NCBI GenBank assembly: GCA_006503475.1
Contig: RSEH01000141.1
Coordinates: 1-64,000, forward strand
Origin: Stentor roeselii
Lineage: Eukaryota; Ciliophora; Heterotrichea; Heterotrichida; Stentoridae
DNA length: 64,000 nt
Direction of reading: 5' to 3'
Made by a program: the position numbers and the translations under genes. The notes under the pieces are model-generated. The model was given only the letters and a program-made list of their open reading frames with translations, had not been told where the DNA came from and did not search any database. Shown piece by piece: positions 1-11,938 of this stretch (the stretch's first letter is position 1; each line of letters starts with the position of its first letter).

Positions 1-1282
1 AAGCATAGTTCATTTCATCATCACACATATCCATTTCCATCATTTCTGCCCCACCACCCTCGCCACCCCCGCAACATCTATTACCAAATTCATCAATTTT
101 GTCCTGAGAAACTATCTGCAGTAGTTGAACATTTAGATTTTCAAGTTTCTCTGCTATCAAAGTAATTGCTATATTAGAATATGCACAAACTAAAATTTTA
201 TGTTTAATTTTGGTCTTATATATGTGATTAACTAAAGCCGCAGTAGTCACAGTTTTACCAGTTCCAGGAGGTCCTGAAATTAGGCTAAGATTATAGTGTA
301 ATGCAGATGAAATGGCTTCGTTTTGAGAAAAATTTAAAGAAATTTGACCCTCAATTGAATAATCTGATGCAGTTTCAAAATCATATGATTTAGTACCTTG
401 TCCTAGTATTGATTTTTCAAGATCAGGATCGATCAAGTTATTTTTAGAAAATCTTAATAGTGCTCTTTGAATTTTTTTTATTGGTGAAAAATTTCCACCT
501 GCACTGATATCTACCTGCGTTCTAGAAGTAATTGGTGTATATAATTTCCCAACAAAATACTTTCCTTTTTTTATATGAGTTAATTTTCCGTAATTTATAT
601 ATCCATCATATTTTATAGTTATTTTTGTATTTATTCTTAATCTTGGATTGTGATCAGATCCCCAAAAAAAATTTCTGTGATTTTCATATTCCAGCATTAC
701 ATTATACAAGTTGTTATTACTTTGTAAAGTTTCTTCTTTTTCATTCTCAATTCCAAGTAAATTCTTAAAAACATAAGTATAGTCATTCTTTGAATCATAT
801 ATTTTATGGATTCTAAAAGCTTCTATTGCATGATTGTAATCATTATCGTTTTCAAAGTCAGATGGCCATGGATTATAATATTCAAAGTTTAAATTTAATT
901 CAGGAATTTCTAAGCAGTAATTTTGAAATAGAGATTTCCATTCAAAGTCATCAGCTTCTCTGTCATGTGCACATGGCATTCTGCAGTATATTTCAAATGT
1001 TGTTTGACAATATCCAAGAGCGAAACAGTTTCGATAGCCACAACTCTTACAAAATAAATTGTTCTGCATTTTTCTCATAGCAGGATTTAGCATTATGTAA
1101 TTGTGATTCGTTTTGATCAAATGATTATATAGGCAACTTCTAGGTTTATCTATATATATTCCAGCACAAAGCCATTTTGAGCATATAAGACACTTGACAA
1201 GTGTATGAGGATCGTCGTTGAAGCAGAAAAAACACACTTCCGGGTATTCAACTAATGGATTAGAGTCAAACTCGTCAGCCAT
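1..1282 (-). CDS. UPF1: UPF1-family RNA helicase, N-terminal part (runs off left edge)
   Basis: UPF1 is the ATP-dependent helicase at the centre of nonsense-mediated mRNA decay. I translated the minus strand from the ATG at 1282; it stays open for about 427 codons to the window edge. Residues 16-65 form the Cys/His-rich zinc domain that binds UPF2 (CFFC, then C-x2-C and paired His). A 1B-like region follows. Then comes NFSQNEAISSAL, the Walker A loop GPPGTGKT at about residue 330, and motif Ia-like LVCAYSNIA. After that the chain departs from the family with a glycine- and acid-rich insert (CCGGGEGGG, then MEMDMCDDEM) where UPF1 normally continues towards motif II. The start lies 11 nt behind a TATATAAAT motif. 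The helicase core and C-terminus are outside the window. A UPF1 paralogue is also possible, but the zinc domain argues for true UPF1. Confidence 0.88.
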   Translation of the reverse strand, partial: MADEFDSNPLVEYPEVCFFCFNDDPHTLVKCLICSKWLCAGIYIDKPRSCLYNHLIKTNHNYIMLNPAMRKMQNNLFCKSCGYRNCFALGYCQTTFEIYCRMPCAHDREADDFEWKSLFQNYCLEIPELNLNFEYYNPWPSDFENDNDYNHAIEAFRIHKIYDSKNDYTYVFKNLLGIENEKEETLQSNNNLYNVMLEYENHRNFFWGSDHNPRLRINTKITIKYDGYINYGKLTHIKKGKYFVGKLYTPITSRTQVDISAGGNFSPIKKIQRALLRFSKNNLIDPDLEKSILGQGTKSYDFETASDYSIEGQISLNFSQNEAISSALHYNLSLISGPPGTGKTVTTAALVNHIYKTKIKHKILVCAYSNIAITLIAEKLENLNVQLLQIVSQDKIDEFGNRCCGGGEGGGAEMMEMDMCDDEMNYA

Positions 1283-1604
1283 TGGTAAGATTTATATAAA
1301 TGGAACCTAAAATTAGAATTTTTATAGTTCGGTTTGTATTTGTCAAAAGTAATTAATCAAATATTTATAGATCTACTAACTAACCTTTATATATTTTGAT
1401 AGGATGCGAATTTTGTTTAAACTTTCACTATTTCAACTTACCTAAATCCAAAGAATTAATAAAATTCATCAAATCATGCTAAATCAAACATCCAATTCAA
1501 ATCATATTCTGAATCATTAATCCTTAATCTAAACCTTCCTCTCAATCTATCCTATATCTCCTAGTACATCTGCAGTTCAATGTCTAAATTTCCATTTGAA
1601 TGGT

Positions 1605-2072
1605 GAAAGACGAGATGTCAAAACCTATGAAGATTATCAAATTAGAGAAATATTTTCTGACTATCTATCTAGACTAAGCTGATGACAGAGTGGCCAGAGA
1701 TATTAATGTTTGGCATAGCCATAGAGAGAGGTAGTGCTTTAAATACCATAATATACCATCCAGCGATTTGGAATCCATAGAAAACACAGGATCGCATTTG
1801 ACATGACAGTCCCAATCGGAGACTGAAGAAATCCTGGAGCTAAGACTGAAGGTCAAATAATTTGAGTAGTAAAGGAAAAAAGTTTACCAATTTTGGAAAT
1901 TTTGATTTGGCATCTAAAAGAATGTCACCTTGAGCATCACTTAGGTGGAAGACCTGCATTTATCGAATGTTTTTTTAAAAGCATTAGTTGGAGGATTTTT
2001 AAGAAGATTCACCACATCAATCATCTTCAGTTCATTTGGGTAAAAAAAGAATGCAGTGGTTATTTGAAATAA
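1605..2072 (+). pseudogene. Unidentified decayed coding relic
   Basis: This lies in the gap between the UPF1 gene and the 3' end of the first giant gene. One forward frame has 25 open codons (1605-1679), a stop-rich patch, then 106 codons (1752-2069) broken only by two TGA codons at 1824 and 1863, ending at TAA 2070. At the local A/T content about eight stops would be expected in the second part. The composition looks protein-like (for example LGGRPAFIECFF). I recognise no family. It could be a dead gene or part of a transposon. The rest of 1283-2334 shows nothing I can support. Confidence 0.35.
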
Positions 2073-2334
2073 ATTACAACTAAGTATTAGGATAGGTAAT
2101 GAAATATTTTACAAAGTTTTGGCACAGAATCTCGGTTAAATAGGTTGTGAATGTTGAAATGAATCGGGGACTGAAGCATATTATTTATAAATCGTTTCAG
2201 AGATGTTTTAAGATCTGGGTATTGAGAAATTATTTTGATCAATGATTGACTAGATTTAAATATAGTTTATAAGTCAACCTAGCTCTTTCAAAAGTGATTA
2301 AATAAGATTATCGGTATTATTCCTAGTTAAACTA

Positions 2335-5300
2335 TTAAGAATTATTATCAAATTTCTTGACAAAATCAATATCATCTGTAGGAATCACTTGAGTGGCCTT
2401 TGAAAAACATTTTTCTTTGATTTTTTGTAAAATTTTGCATAAAACTTTGATAATATTAACAACTGAATTGAAACATAATGTGAAAAGGACAATATAAACA
2501 TAAAAAATTGCTGATTTTTGAGAGCCTACCACAATAATATTCAATTCAACCAAAATGATCAAGCAATAAAACATAAGAAGGAAGCATTCATTAATAAATT
2601 GAATATAATTTTCTTTATTGTCAGAGAAGGGTTTTACCACAATTAAATAAGTTATATCCTATATTGATATTACTATCAGAGTAAAGGTAATCCCAGTCAT
2701 CAGCTGAATAATCTTATTCGAAAAAATAATTAAAATTGACAAGAAAATTCTTCTTAATATAAAAATGATGTAAAATATACAATCATTCCATGACACACAT
2801 TTGAATTCTTGAAAAAAGCAATGAAAATTCGGAAGAATTTGCGTTAAAGATGAAAGTCTGATTGGATATTTTCTCTTTTTGATTTGATAGGCATTTATAA
2901 AAGTGCACAAGGTGATAAAAACCTGGATGGAAATTACCAAGACTACAAAACAGCAGCAAATATCAAAAAGATTCAGGAAATTATTCAATTTTGTATAGTT
3001 CAAGCTAATTAAGCTGAAGAGTGTTAAATCAAAAGTACTCTGAATACAAATTCGATAAAACCATGAGAAATAGAGACTGTTTATGATTTTTATGCTAATA
3101 TCCTTCACAAAAAAATTATTTAATAAAGTTCCATAATAAGCTACAAGTAAAATAAATGATATTATAAACAACATAATCAGTAAATAACCTGAATTCACTA
3201 TTAAAAGATTAGATTCGATTTCAAATAAATAAAATCGTTCTGGAAAATCTTCATTTCCTTTTTCGATTGGCAGTTCTAATGTCGGTAGCTTGATAGATTT
3301 TTTCAAATGCATCATAAAATCAATGAAAGCCTGATGAAACTCAACATCGAAAAGCAATGAATAATAAAACAATTCAACGAGATTCAGCAAGTTAAATATT
3401 AAATTTGGTTTCATTAAAACTGTTCCAGAAATAAAAACTGAAAAAATTGCAACATTTGTTAAAGTTTTAATTGAATCTACTGAGTTTTTCATCTCTTCAT
3501 CATAATTTTCTAATTTTTTAAAAAATGTGAAATAAAATTCACTTTGTGATAAACTAGCGCCAGTTTTTGATGTAACATTTTTGAAAAATTCAATTTTTAA
3601 CTGACATTTTTTCAAGCAGAGAGACTTTTGATTGACTTTAACTTTCAGAGTGAATTCAAATAGTGATTTAATTTCTAATGAAAAATCAGCAGGTTGTGAA
3701 TTGACACTGATCCTTAAATGCTCGGAAGACAAATTATTCATTAGTGGTTGACTGAATTTTATTGAAATTTCATTCAAAAGATTTATTTTCAGAGAGGCAT
3801 CGAAAAGTAACTTCTTGCATGAATCTTTATCTTTTTCATAGCCGAAGTCACAGCTACACACAAGATTTTCATGAAAGCTGCTGTTTTCTGTGCAATTTTT
3901 GCAATATGTTTGATTTAAACACGATATGCAAAGATCAGGACATTTTTTACATTCCTTGGTGTTAAAGTCGAAAAATTGTGAATAAGGACATGGCTCGCAT
4001 TTTCCGTTTTTCAATACATAAAAAGGAAGACATTCGACACAAATATCAGGAAGAAGATTGTTGCAAAGTCCGCAGGTTTTAGAGTCGCAGGTTATGCAAT
4101 GACTTACGTTAAAACAACCAAAAATGCATGAAACTGGGCAGAGGTTGCATTTTTCAGCTTCATTATATTCAAGCGGCCCGCATTTACTCAGACAATTTTC
4201 CGAACCATTAGAAACATTGAAGCATTTTTCTAGCAGGTTAATCAAGTCGTATTCTTCATCAGGCTCATTAGTGAAAATTTCAAAAATATAGAAAAATCCA
4301 GAAAATGCATCATTTGATTGACCTCCAAACAGCAGTGTTGAATTTGAAGTATCTTTATAAGGAAAGTCTACAATCATTTGATTAAAAAGCAGAATCTTGT
4401 CAAATTTGACCTTGAAAGTGTTAAAATTGTTAAAAATCAAGCTAAACAAAATATGATGCCAGCTGAAATCATCAAAGTTTGTCTTTACCTGGATATCTTC
4501 CTGAACATCATAAATCAATAAGCGAAAAGCCAGGTTCTCTTCTGCTTTTAAACTGAATCCAAATGACGAGGACGAATTTACACTGATCATCTGGCCAAGT
4601 CCTTGAATACGAAACCACAAAGAAATATGAAAAGAAGAACTTACCAAAGGGTACGGCTTACTTTTAAACTTGATGTAGTTCGATGAAGGTGGAAAAAACA
4701 CTCCACGGTCCGGGAGGACAAAAGGGTTGTTTTTCGCGTGATCAACAACTAAAAAAGCACTTTTTCCCGAGAGTCTTTCAACCAAGGCAGACCTTTCAGA
4801 AAAGTGAAAACTCACTGAAAGATTTCTGCTTCTCTCACACTCAGAAGTCTTTAAAGTAAACCCTCTGGGGCAGGTCTCATAACACATTTGATTAATCTTC
4901 GCAAGTTCACAAGAGCTGCACATAAAATACTCTTTCCCAGTGCAAGTCAAGCAAGAATCATGGCAGTCTTCGCACTTGACATAAAAAAATTTTCTTAAAG
5001 GACATCGGCACTTTCTCCAGACTCCTTTTTCTTCACAAAGGCAATCTTCAAGTGAAGGTCCTGTGCAATTCTTGCAAGAGGAATGACAAGGCTGGCAAGT
5101 TGAATCTAGTCTAAAATATTTCTCTTGACACAGACAAGCTGAATCCCTCAGATAAAATATTGAATTGTGACAAGAAAGGCAGTCTTTATCAGAACTTCCA
5201 GAGCAGGTCAAACAACTGGCATGACACTTTTCACATGTCCCGTTATTATAAAGATCAAAATAACCATCTTGACATATGCAGGTATTTTTTTCGACTCTTA

Positions 5301-8300
5301 AGTAAAGGTCTTTTTTGCATTCTATACAAATACTTCCGTTCCAATAGCTGGACTTGTTGCAAAGACAAAGATCTGAAGTCTTCGTAAGCTCGTCTTGGCA
5401 AGTGATGCATTCAGAAGCAGATGGCCCTGAGCACGTCTTGCAAGTCTCATGACATTTCAAGCAAGTAGAAGAGTTTAAAAAGTAAGAATCTCTGCAAACA
5501 CAGTTGTTTTTTTCCACTTGAAAGTTTTCGTTCGGGTCGCAATACATACATCCAGAAGAGCTCAAGTAATAAAATTCTCCACAAATGCAAGAATTTTTAT
5601 CAAGTTTGTAGGGAAATTTGCATGAAAGACATTCATTACTAGAGGTCCCGAAGCAGGTCTCGCATTCAAGACTGCAATTCAAGCATTTTCCTTCGAAAAG
5701 AATTTGATTTTGATTGCAGGTGCATTGATAATTTTTTAATTGAAATCCAGGCTCACACTGAGAACAATTCTCAAAATAATCACAATTTAAGCAAAAGTTT
5801 CCACATCTCATGCAATTATTATCCACCAGGAAGAAACTCTGATTGCAAACACAGAGTCCATTACTTAAAACTTTATTTTCAGAGCAACTTGTGCATTCTC
5901 CAGATAATGCTGAACATTTAAGACAAGAAACATTACATTTTAAACATTTTCCAGTTTTCAAATAAAAACCTTCATTACAAATGCAAGAATTTTTGTCTAA
6001 ATAAGAATTTTCATCACATACGAGGCAGGTATTGGAAGAATTGCATTCAAGACAAAGGTCTATGCAGAGTTCACATCTAGCTTGTGAGGAGTTCCAGTAA
6101 TATCTTTGGTCACATTGACATAAAGTATTCACTGAAGCTCTTCTTGAATTGTCTAAGCACTTTTCACAACTCGTGTTGAAATATTTGCAGGTTGAACAGA
6201 TCGGATCTGGGCATAAGTTGCAGTCAGTTTCCCTTGAACACCCATTTGTGCATGGTTTTAAACAATTTATGCAGGAATTGTTTAAGTAAAAGGAATTTAA
6301 TGAGCAGTTCCACAGACAGCCTGTGATGAGAGTCGAGTTACAGACTAATAATGAAGGCATATGAGGATAACCCAAATTGATTATGACTTCCCAAATAAAG
6401 CCTTTGAATCCGTTTATATCTGAGCCGATTATCAATGGGGAAAAATGATCATCATAAACTGAATTCATTCTTTTATTAAATTGTTTTTCTTGAGGATCTT
6501 GATAATACAAGATATAATTTTCATAATTAACCGAGAATCTTAAAGTAAAAATAATCCAAGTCTCTTTCGGTAATTCAGGATAATCAACACTGAGATTATT
6601 ATAACTTATCTGAACATCTGATGATATTACGAAGTCATCTTTTTTTATCAAAATCCCTGGAGTTGTTTGCCTCACCCAAATAAATATTGATAGGTTCGTC
6701 GATAGCATAATATTTGAGGTCGTTATAAAAGACTTTCCAGTAAAGTAAAACCCTCTGGAATTTGCAGGTATCGGATCATTTTCATCTAAAAAAGGGTAAA
6801 AACTTCCATTTTTTCCAGAAAAAAACTGATTTTTTACATAATCAGTGAAATTATTTTCGATTTTTCCAAATTTTATATCTAAAATAGTTTGTGCATTACG
6901 GACACATTTTTGTTGATTTTCAGTAAATCCAGAAGGGCAGACACTTGAGCAATAAGTACCTGCTAGAATTCTCCCATCAGAGCAGTTGATACAATGATAA
7001 GACTCCCTTCCATAACAATCAGTGCATCTTTCAAAGCAGCATTTTTTATTATCAAACGACAAACGAAAGCCGCTAAAGCAAGGATTGAATGAAAGGTCAA
7101 CATTGCAGGTTTCGTTATAATTATCACATTTAGGACACAAAATATTTTCGCATTTGTTGCAAGTTCCCCAAGTCGAGCATCCCCAAACACACGAGGGTTC
7201 ACATAAAATTTTAAAAAAAGTTCCAGTAGTATAAGTCCAAATTTTATACTCAAGGCAACTTGACGAGTCTAGAGTAGAACAAATCAACCGTTCTTTAACC
7301 AATTGATAATCAGCATGCTGTAAAAAGTTGATTCGATAAATTAAATTAGCAGTATTACTCAATGCTTCAATAATAATTTCCCCTTGACCATCGTAGAAGG
7401 CATAGCCGGAATAACTCTTGGTTTCTGAAACAATGACTCCACATTGAGTCGTGATATGAGTTGCATTGTCTTTGAAGTCAACGATAACTGCAAAGAATTT
7501 CCATGTATTGTTTATGCATTCTCCTTTCGTGATCACTGTTATAAACTCCTCCGCATTTGATAGATTTAATGAAAGTGATCCGTCGTCTGTTAAGATCAAA
7601 GCTTTTGATGAAATAAAACCTGTGGAGTCTGTACTCGCCCAAGCTGAAATAGTGAAAGATGAGTTTATCAGTAAATTTTCTGACTTCATGAAACGGGTAT
7701 GATTAAAAAAATAACCTCGAAGGTTCAATGCGATTGGATCATCAGACTCGGGGTTGTTGAAGGGAGAATATGTTGAAGAATTTTCGCCACTTTGAAAGAA
7801 ACCTCCCTGATATTCTTGAAATGTATCTAGTTTCAAAGTGATTGATGAAAAGTTGTGGGAATCGATCAGACACAAACCATTATTCTGCTTGGTGAAACCT
7901 GAAATACATTCAATACAATTAAATCCGTTTCCTGTTAAACAATTTCTTCCTAAGTTTAATGAATTTAGCACTGGAAGGTCACTTGGGCTGCATTCATTAG
8001 AAAAGAAACCAGAGCAACTTGTGCAATTTCTAGAATAGCAACTACTGCATGATCGTCTACATCCAAATTCGGTATTGCATGATGCTGAGCAATTCACACA
8101 ATCGCCTAGGTAGTAATACTGGTTTATAAGACATATGTTTAAGTTATATTTCTTAAATTGACAAGAATATCTATAGTTCTTCATGGCCAAATACGCCAGA
8201 AACCCTTCAAAACTAGAGTCAGGAGAACCTATCATAAAAGTAGCATTATTAGCATTCATTTGAAATTCTTGAAAATATATATTTTTAGGGTTATGAGGAA

Positions 8301-8901
8301 TACCAATCGAGGTAGATCCACTATACTGGCGAAAAAAAATCACAAAAAATCTCCAATTATTATTACTCCGAAATTCACCTGTATCTAAAAAATAATTCGT
8401 TCCATTTGTGAGCGAATATTCAAACTTATAACTACTGTTTTCAAATCTGATTGAAAAAAAAGTTTTAGTATCGTCAAAAATTCGAAAAATTGTTCCGGAT
8501 TTTATAACTTTCAAGTAAATTCCTAAACAAAAGTCAGGAGCCAAGACCCATGATGTATTCGATTTCAAGTAAGAATTCGAGTAAAAGTAAAATCCTCTGT
8601 CAAGAGTCGGTGTCGGGGTCTCTTTTGTAGGATCTCCAAAGCTGTAGCCATCTGGATGAGAAAAAGTTTCTATTTCTTTTGAGTCGAATTTCCTGAAAGA
8701 AATAAAATCAATGTAAAATAATTCTTGGGTTGAATTTTTTTCGCATTTTCGGTTTTGCTCGTAGAAGCCTGAGGGGCAGATAGGGAGACAGCTGATGGAT
8801 TCATAAAGATTTCCTGAAGGACAAGAAGAGCAAGAAGGAGAACTGCAGAGATAGTTTCCAGTAGCACTTAGAGTGGATAGAATAAGAAATGGGCTGAACA
8901 T
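2335..8901 (-). CDS. Giant Cys-rich LamG-module surface protein with polytopic C-terminus (paralogue A)
   Basis: The spliced product is about 2183 aa, in two exons around a 15-nt intron at 2659-2673. A hydrophobic leader (MFSPFLILSTLSATG) is followed by Cys-rich segments alternating with four lectin/LamG-like modules, each starting with a RGxxF motif (near residues 100, 395, 750 and 1400). A long central array has furin/growth-factor-receptor-type Cys repeats of the form CxxCxxxCxxCxG. After a short beta-rich segment, the last 450 residues hold about eight or nine hydrophobic spans, reminiscent of TRP/Flc-like polytopic domains (weak call). It is probably a cell-surface receptor or adhesin. 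I start at 8901 because TATAAAA directly precedes that ATG; an in-frame ATG at 8913 would add four residues. It is transcribed away from its paralogue at 11939. The extracellular part has many N-glycosylation sequons. Confidence 0.8.
2659..2673 (-). other. 15-nt spliceosomal intron in giant paralogue A
   Basis: On the coding strand the sequence is GTAATATCAATATAG. Read unspliced, it ends the frame at its own TAG. Removed, it joins ...ITFTLI to DITYLIVVKPF..., which matches the corresponding junction of paralogue B (...ISFCLA to SIFYLGLVKPF...). Size and GTA...TAG ends fit the tiny introns known from Stentor and other heterotrichs. Confidence 0.9.
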
Positions 8902-11900
8902 TTTTATAGCCATTTGAAAAACTTAAATCCACTGATTATTAGACAAGCTCGAATATATGAAGATACTGCAATAACCTAAGATGAACTTTATGAGGCTGCT
9001 GGCGCTTATACTGAATCAGTAAGGCCTAAAGATCAATTTAATGAAGATTTAGAATCTAAAATAATTAGAATTTTTAAGAGTGGATTTTAAGTTTAATAAT
9101 TTTTATTAGGGATTTAATTTCGGTACTTTAGAGTCGTTATTCTTATCATATTAAAATTTACAATGCGTATAAATCAGCTTTTTACCAGTTGAAGGAAGTT
9201 AAAAATCCTCACTATCTCGATTCATAGTAACACCTTTTTAGTAGTCTTTCTGATACAAAATTAGTAAAAAAATGTAAATGGATTCATTTTATTAAATATA
9301 TTCTTAATATAGAAGACTTCTTAAGAATCCACCTGATCAAAATTAAGATATTATCCTGCCTTTATTACATATAGCTCACCTGCTCACAACTCTTATTAAA
9401 CAATATGATCAAAAAGTTTTCAAAGAAATCTTGATATCAGTCTGAAAAAAGTCAACCTGATCCTCTCATTCAACTCAAAAAGTTTCAAAAGCGTTTTAAT
9501 CTCATTTGTAACTCCCACAACTAGTCTCTTTTAACCACAGTCAGAAAATGCAAGACTTATAATCCCTTAAAAACCGATAGAAAATCCTCTGAGTAATTAT
9601 CATAAGTGGAAATGAAGAGAACCTTGTTGATCTTCTCATATCCAAAACTCTTCAAGACTCCGATCCTGTGCCATTCTTCAAAAATCACTAATAACAGACT
9701 GGGTAACTGAAGTGGCTTGAAAAATTACTTGATTAACTTGAAAGTCTACAAGAGTTGTAACATTCAAAAGATCTACCTGAAAAGACTTGCTGATACTCAC
9801 GAAAGAGCTTTGAATATATTCTCGCTTCATGTATTGACTCTGAAGTTACCTGTAGGAATGACTGTGGAGCAGGGAAAAGTTAGAATGAGTTTCAGGACAA
9901 GATAAAGTGAAGCGTCTAACAAAAAGATCAATTACTAAAAAATCCCAAACTTAAAATTGCATAAATATAGGCTTCAAAGCTATCAAAAGACTTGTAAGCG
10001 AGTTTTAACAGTTAAACGAGATAGTCTTAGCTTCTGGGAATCAATTGTCATGATCGATATCTCTAATTCATAAACTTGAACTGTAGAAATAACAGAATAG
10101 TCTTATCGATCTCTCTCATCATTCACTCTTCGTACTCAATTGTTCTTGAAATAGAGAAATTGATGACTTTTAGACCTAATCTCAAACTCAAGTCACACAG
10201 TTTGACTCAAAGCTATCGTGATCAGATTGCAGCTACTTTTTAAGCCTTTAAATGTGAGACTTAGAATCAGCAGTGAGCCAAACTGCTTTAAAGTCGGAAT
10301 TGAAGGGGCTCTAAGGTCACGAATGGAAGAGTTGCATTAAGAATTCAACAGATGATTCGAAGCCGACTTAATTGTTTAAACTAGTAAAAGAACTGGAAGT
10401 AGTTCTGAAAACTGGTGCTTAAATTCGATTATAACCTGGTTAAGAATATCTATTATAAATGATGCAAAAATAAATAACCCAAAGAAAATTATGAAATTCT
10501 TAAGACACTGATAAAAACTTTATATTATAAGAAATGATAATGAAAAGGTATATGATGAGAATATTAAATTACTCGAAGACATACTTCTAGAGAAATTAAA
10601 AGATATTTATCATAATTTAATCAAATTCTTCTCGGATGAGCACAAGATAAAATACTTTATATGTATCCATCCTCATCAATTTTTTACTCAAGGAAAGTCT
10701 TTAAAAAGAGTGGAAACCAATTAAATTATAAATCTATCAACATTCGATCTTAGATGATAAACTTTCATTTTTTTTTAAAGAAAATAAAATTACTTATTCA
10801 GATAGTTCATATTATGATTTTACTATTTGAACAACTTCTCACCAAAATAATACTGTTCAGATAATTCAAATATAAAAACAATCATTGAATATTCAATCTC
10901 ATTAACTCACCTTATAATTTAGAATAGGGCCTTTAAAATCTAATTATTTTCATTTAATTACCCTGCCAGTATATTACTTACCTTCAGTTAAGAATACACA
11001 ATTTAAATAATGATAATTCTTTTTATCTCATTCAAAACAATATCAGGCCATAATATTTTAAATGATCTATTTCATAATGATTTATTATAAATTTATTGAA
11101 ATTTCCTTTAATCATACTAATATTCCTTCTATATTTAACAAGAATTACAATTTTGATCAAGCATTAACATATTTATATAATAGAGATATCATTTCACAAG
11201 TTTTCCAATTTTTTTCTCGATTCAATTAATACTCAAAACTAAGGAACTAGGTTCTCATTTCACCTGAAATAAAGCTCTCATAATAGCAAACAATTATTCA
11301 AATTTCATAGATTTTATTCCTAAATCTCAGTTTAGAATAGTCATTCAAAGCATTTGTTTTAACAAGACACTTTTAACCTTAAAGCTTCTTTTTTTGGCTT
11401 AGTCTATAATTTTTTGAGTAATTAAAGAGACCTTAAATATTTTCAAAGTATATTTATTAGTACTGCACAGTTTTGGAACTTTACTTAATTTTAGTTTTTC
11501 ACTTCATTGTTTTGGATAATTATATTAATATAATATAATACTTAGAGAGGATCCTTAAGTTTCTATCAATTGAAAATGTTCCCTGGTTCACTTACTTTTA
11601 AAGTACTATTCTGATATTTCTTATTAAGAAGCCTCTGAACTTAGGCCTCATTAAGAAAATACTCATCATTGTTATCTTGAAAGAGGTAAAAAAAATTTAG
11701 TCCAGTTTTCCATAATATACTAAAGGGTTTATTGTTCATTTATAATTCAATAAGCCAAGATGCATTAAGCGGTCTTTGAACTCAAATAAGGCTAAATTAA
11801 AACTTTGCTTTCTCATGAGTCATCGATTCGTTATCACAGCCTAGTTTCAATCATGATAGATTATTTGATTATCTCAACTCTTAAAAACCCTTTAAATATC

Positions 11901-11938
11901 AGTCTAATCCAATAAAAATCATTCAAAACACTAATAAA
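8902..11938. other. Gene-poor spacer between the two divergent giant paralogues
   Basis: There is no intact gene in these 3 kb. The part from about 8950 to 10730 is less A/T-rich and contains protein-like stretches on the plus strand in several frames. Examples are DELYEAAGAYTES near 8985, GNEENLVDLLISKTLQ near 9609 and a 62-codon frame at 9717-9905. All are interrupted by stops. The best-supported relic is listed separately at 10380-10724. From about 10730 to 11938 the DNA is strongly A/T-rich with nothing recognisable. It presumably holds the promoters of both giant genes. Confidence 0.5.
10380..10724 (+). pseudogene. Unidentified decayed coding relic between the giant genes
   Basis: One forward frame runs 114 codons from 10380 to the TAA at 10722. 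Its only interruption is an adjacent TGA-TAA at 10509-10514. Roughly nine stops would be expected by chance at this composition. The translation has a charged helical stretch (DENIKLLEDILLEKLKDIY) followed by FFSDEHKIKYFICIHPHQFF. No ATG opens it and I cannot name the family. It may be the 3' part of a longer dead gene whose traces extend back to about 9000. Confidence 0.4.

Noticed and set aside
9160-9905. Long plus-strand stretches that become open if TAA/TAG are read as glutamine (alternative ciliate code).
   Set aside because: The number of stops in these frames is about what the base composition predicts, several TGA codons remain, and more than one frame looks equally good. All intact genes in the window use TAA and TAG as stops. 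Foreign-code DNA is not supported.
9717-9905. 62-aa plus-strand ORF in the giant-paralogue spacer.
   Set aside because: Too short, with a competing frame that reads equally protein-like; treated as part of decayed sequence and not as a gene.
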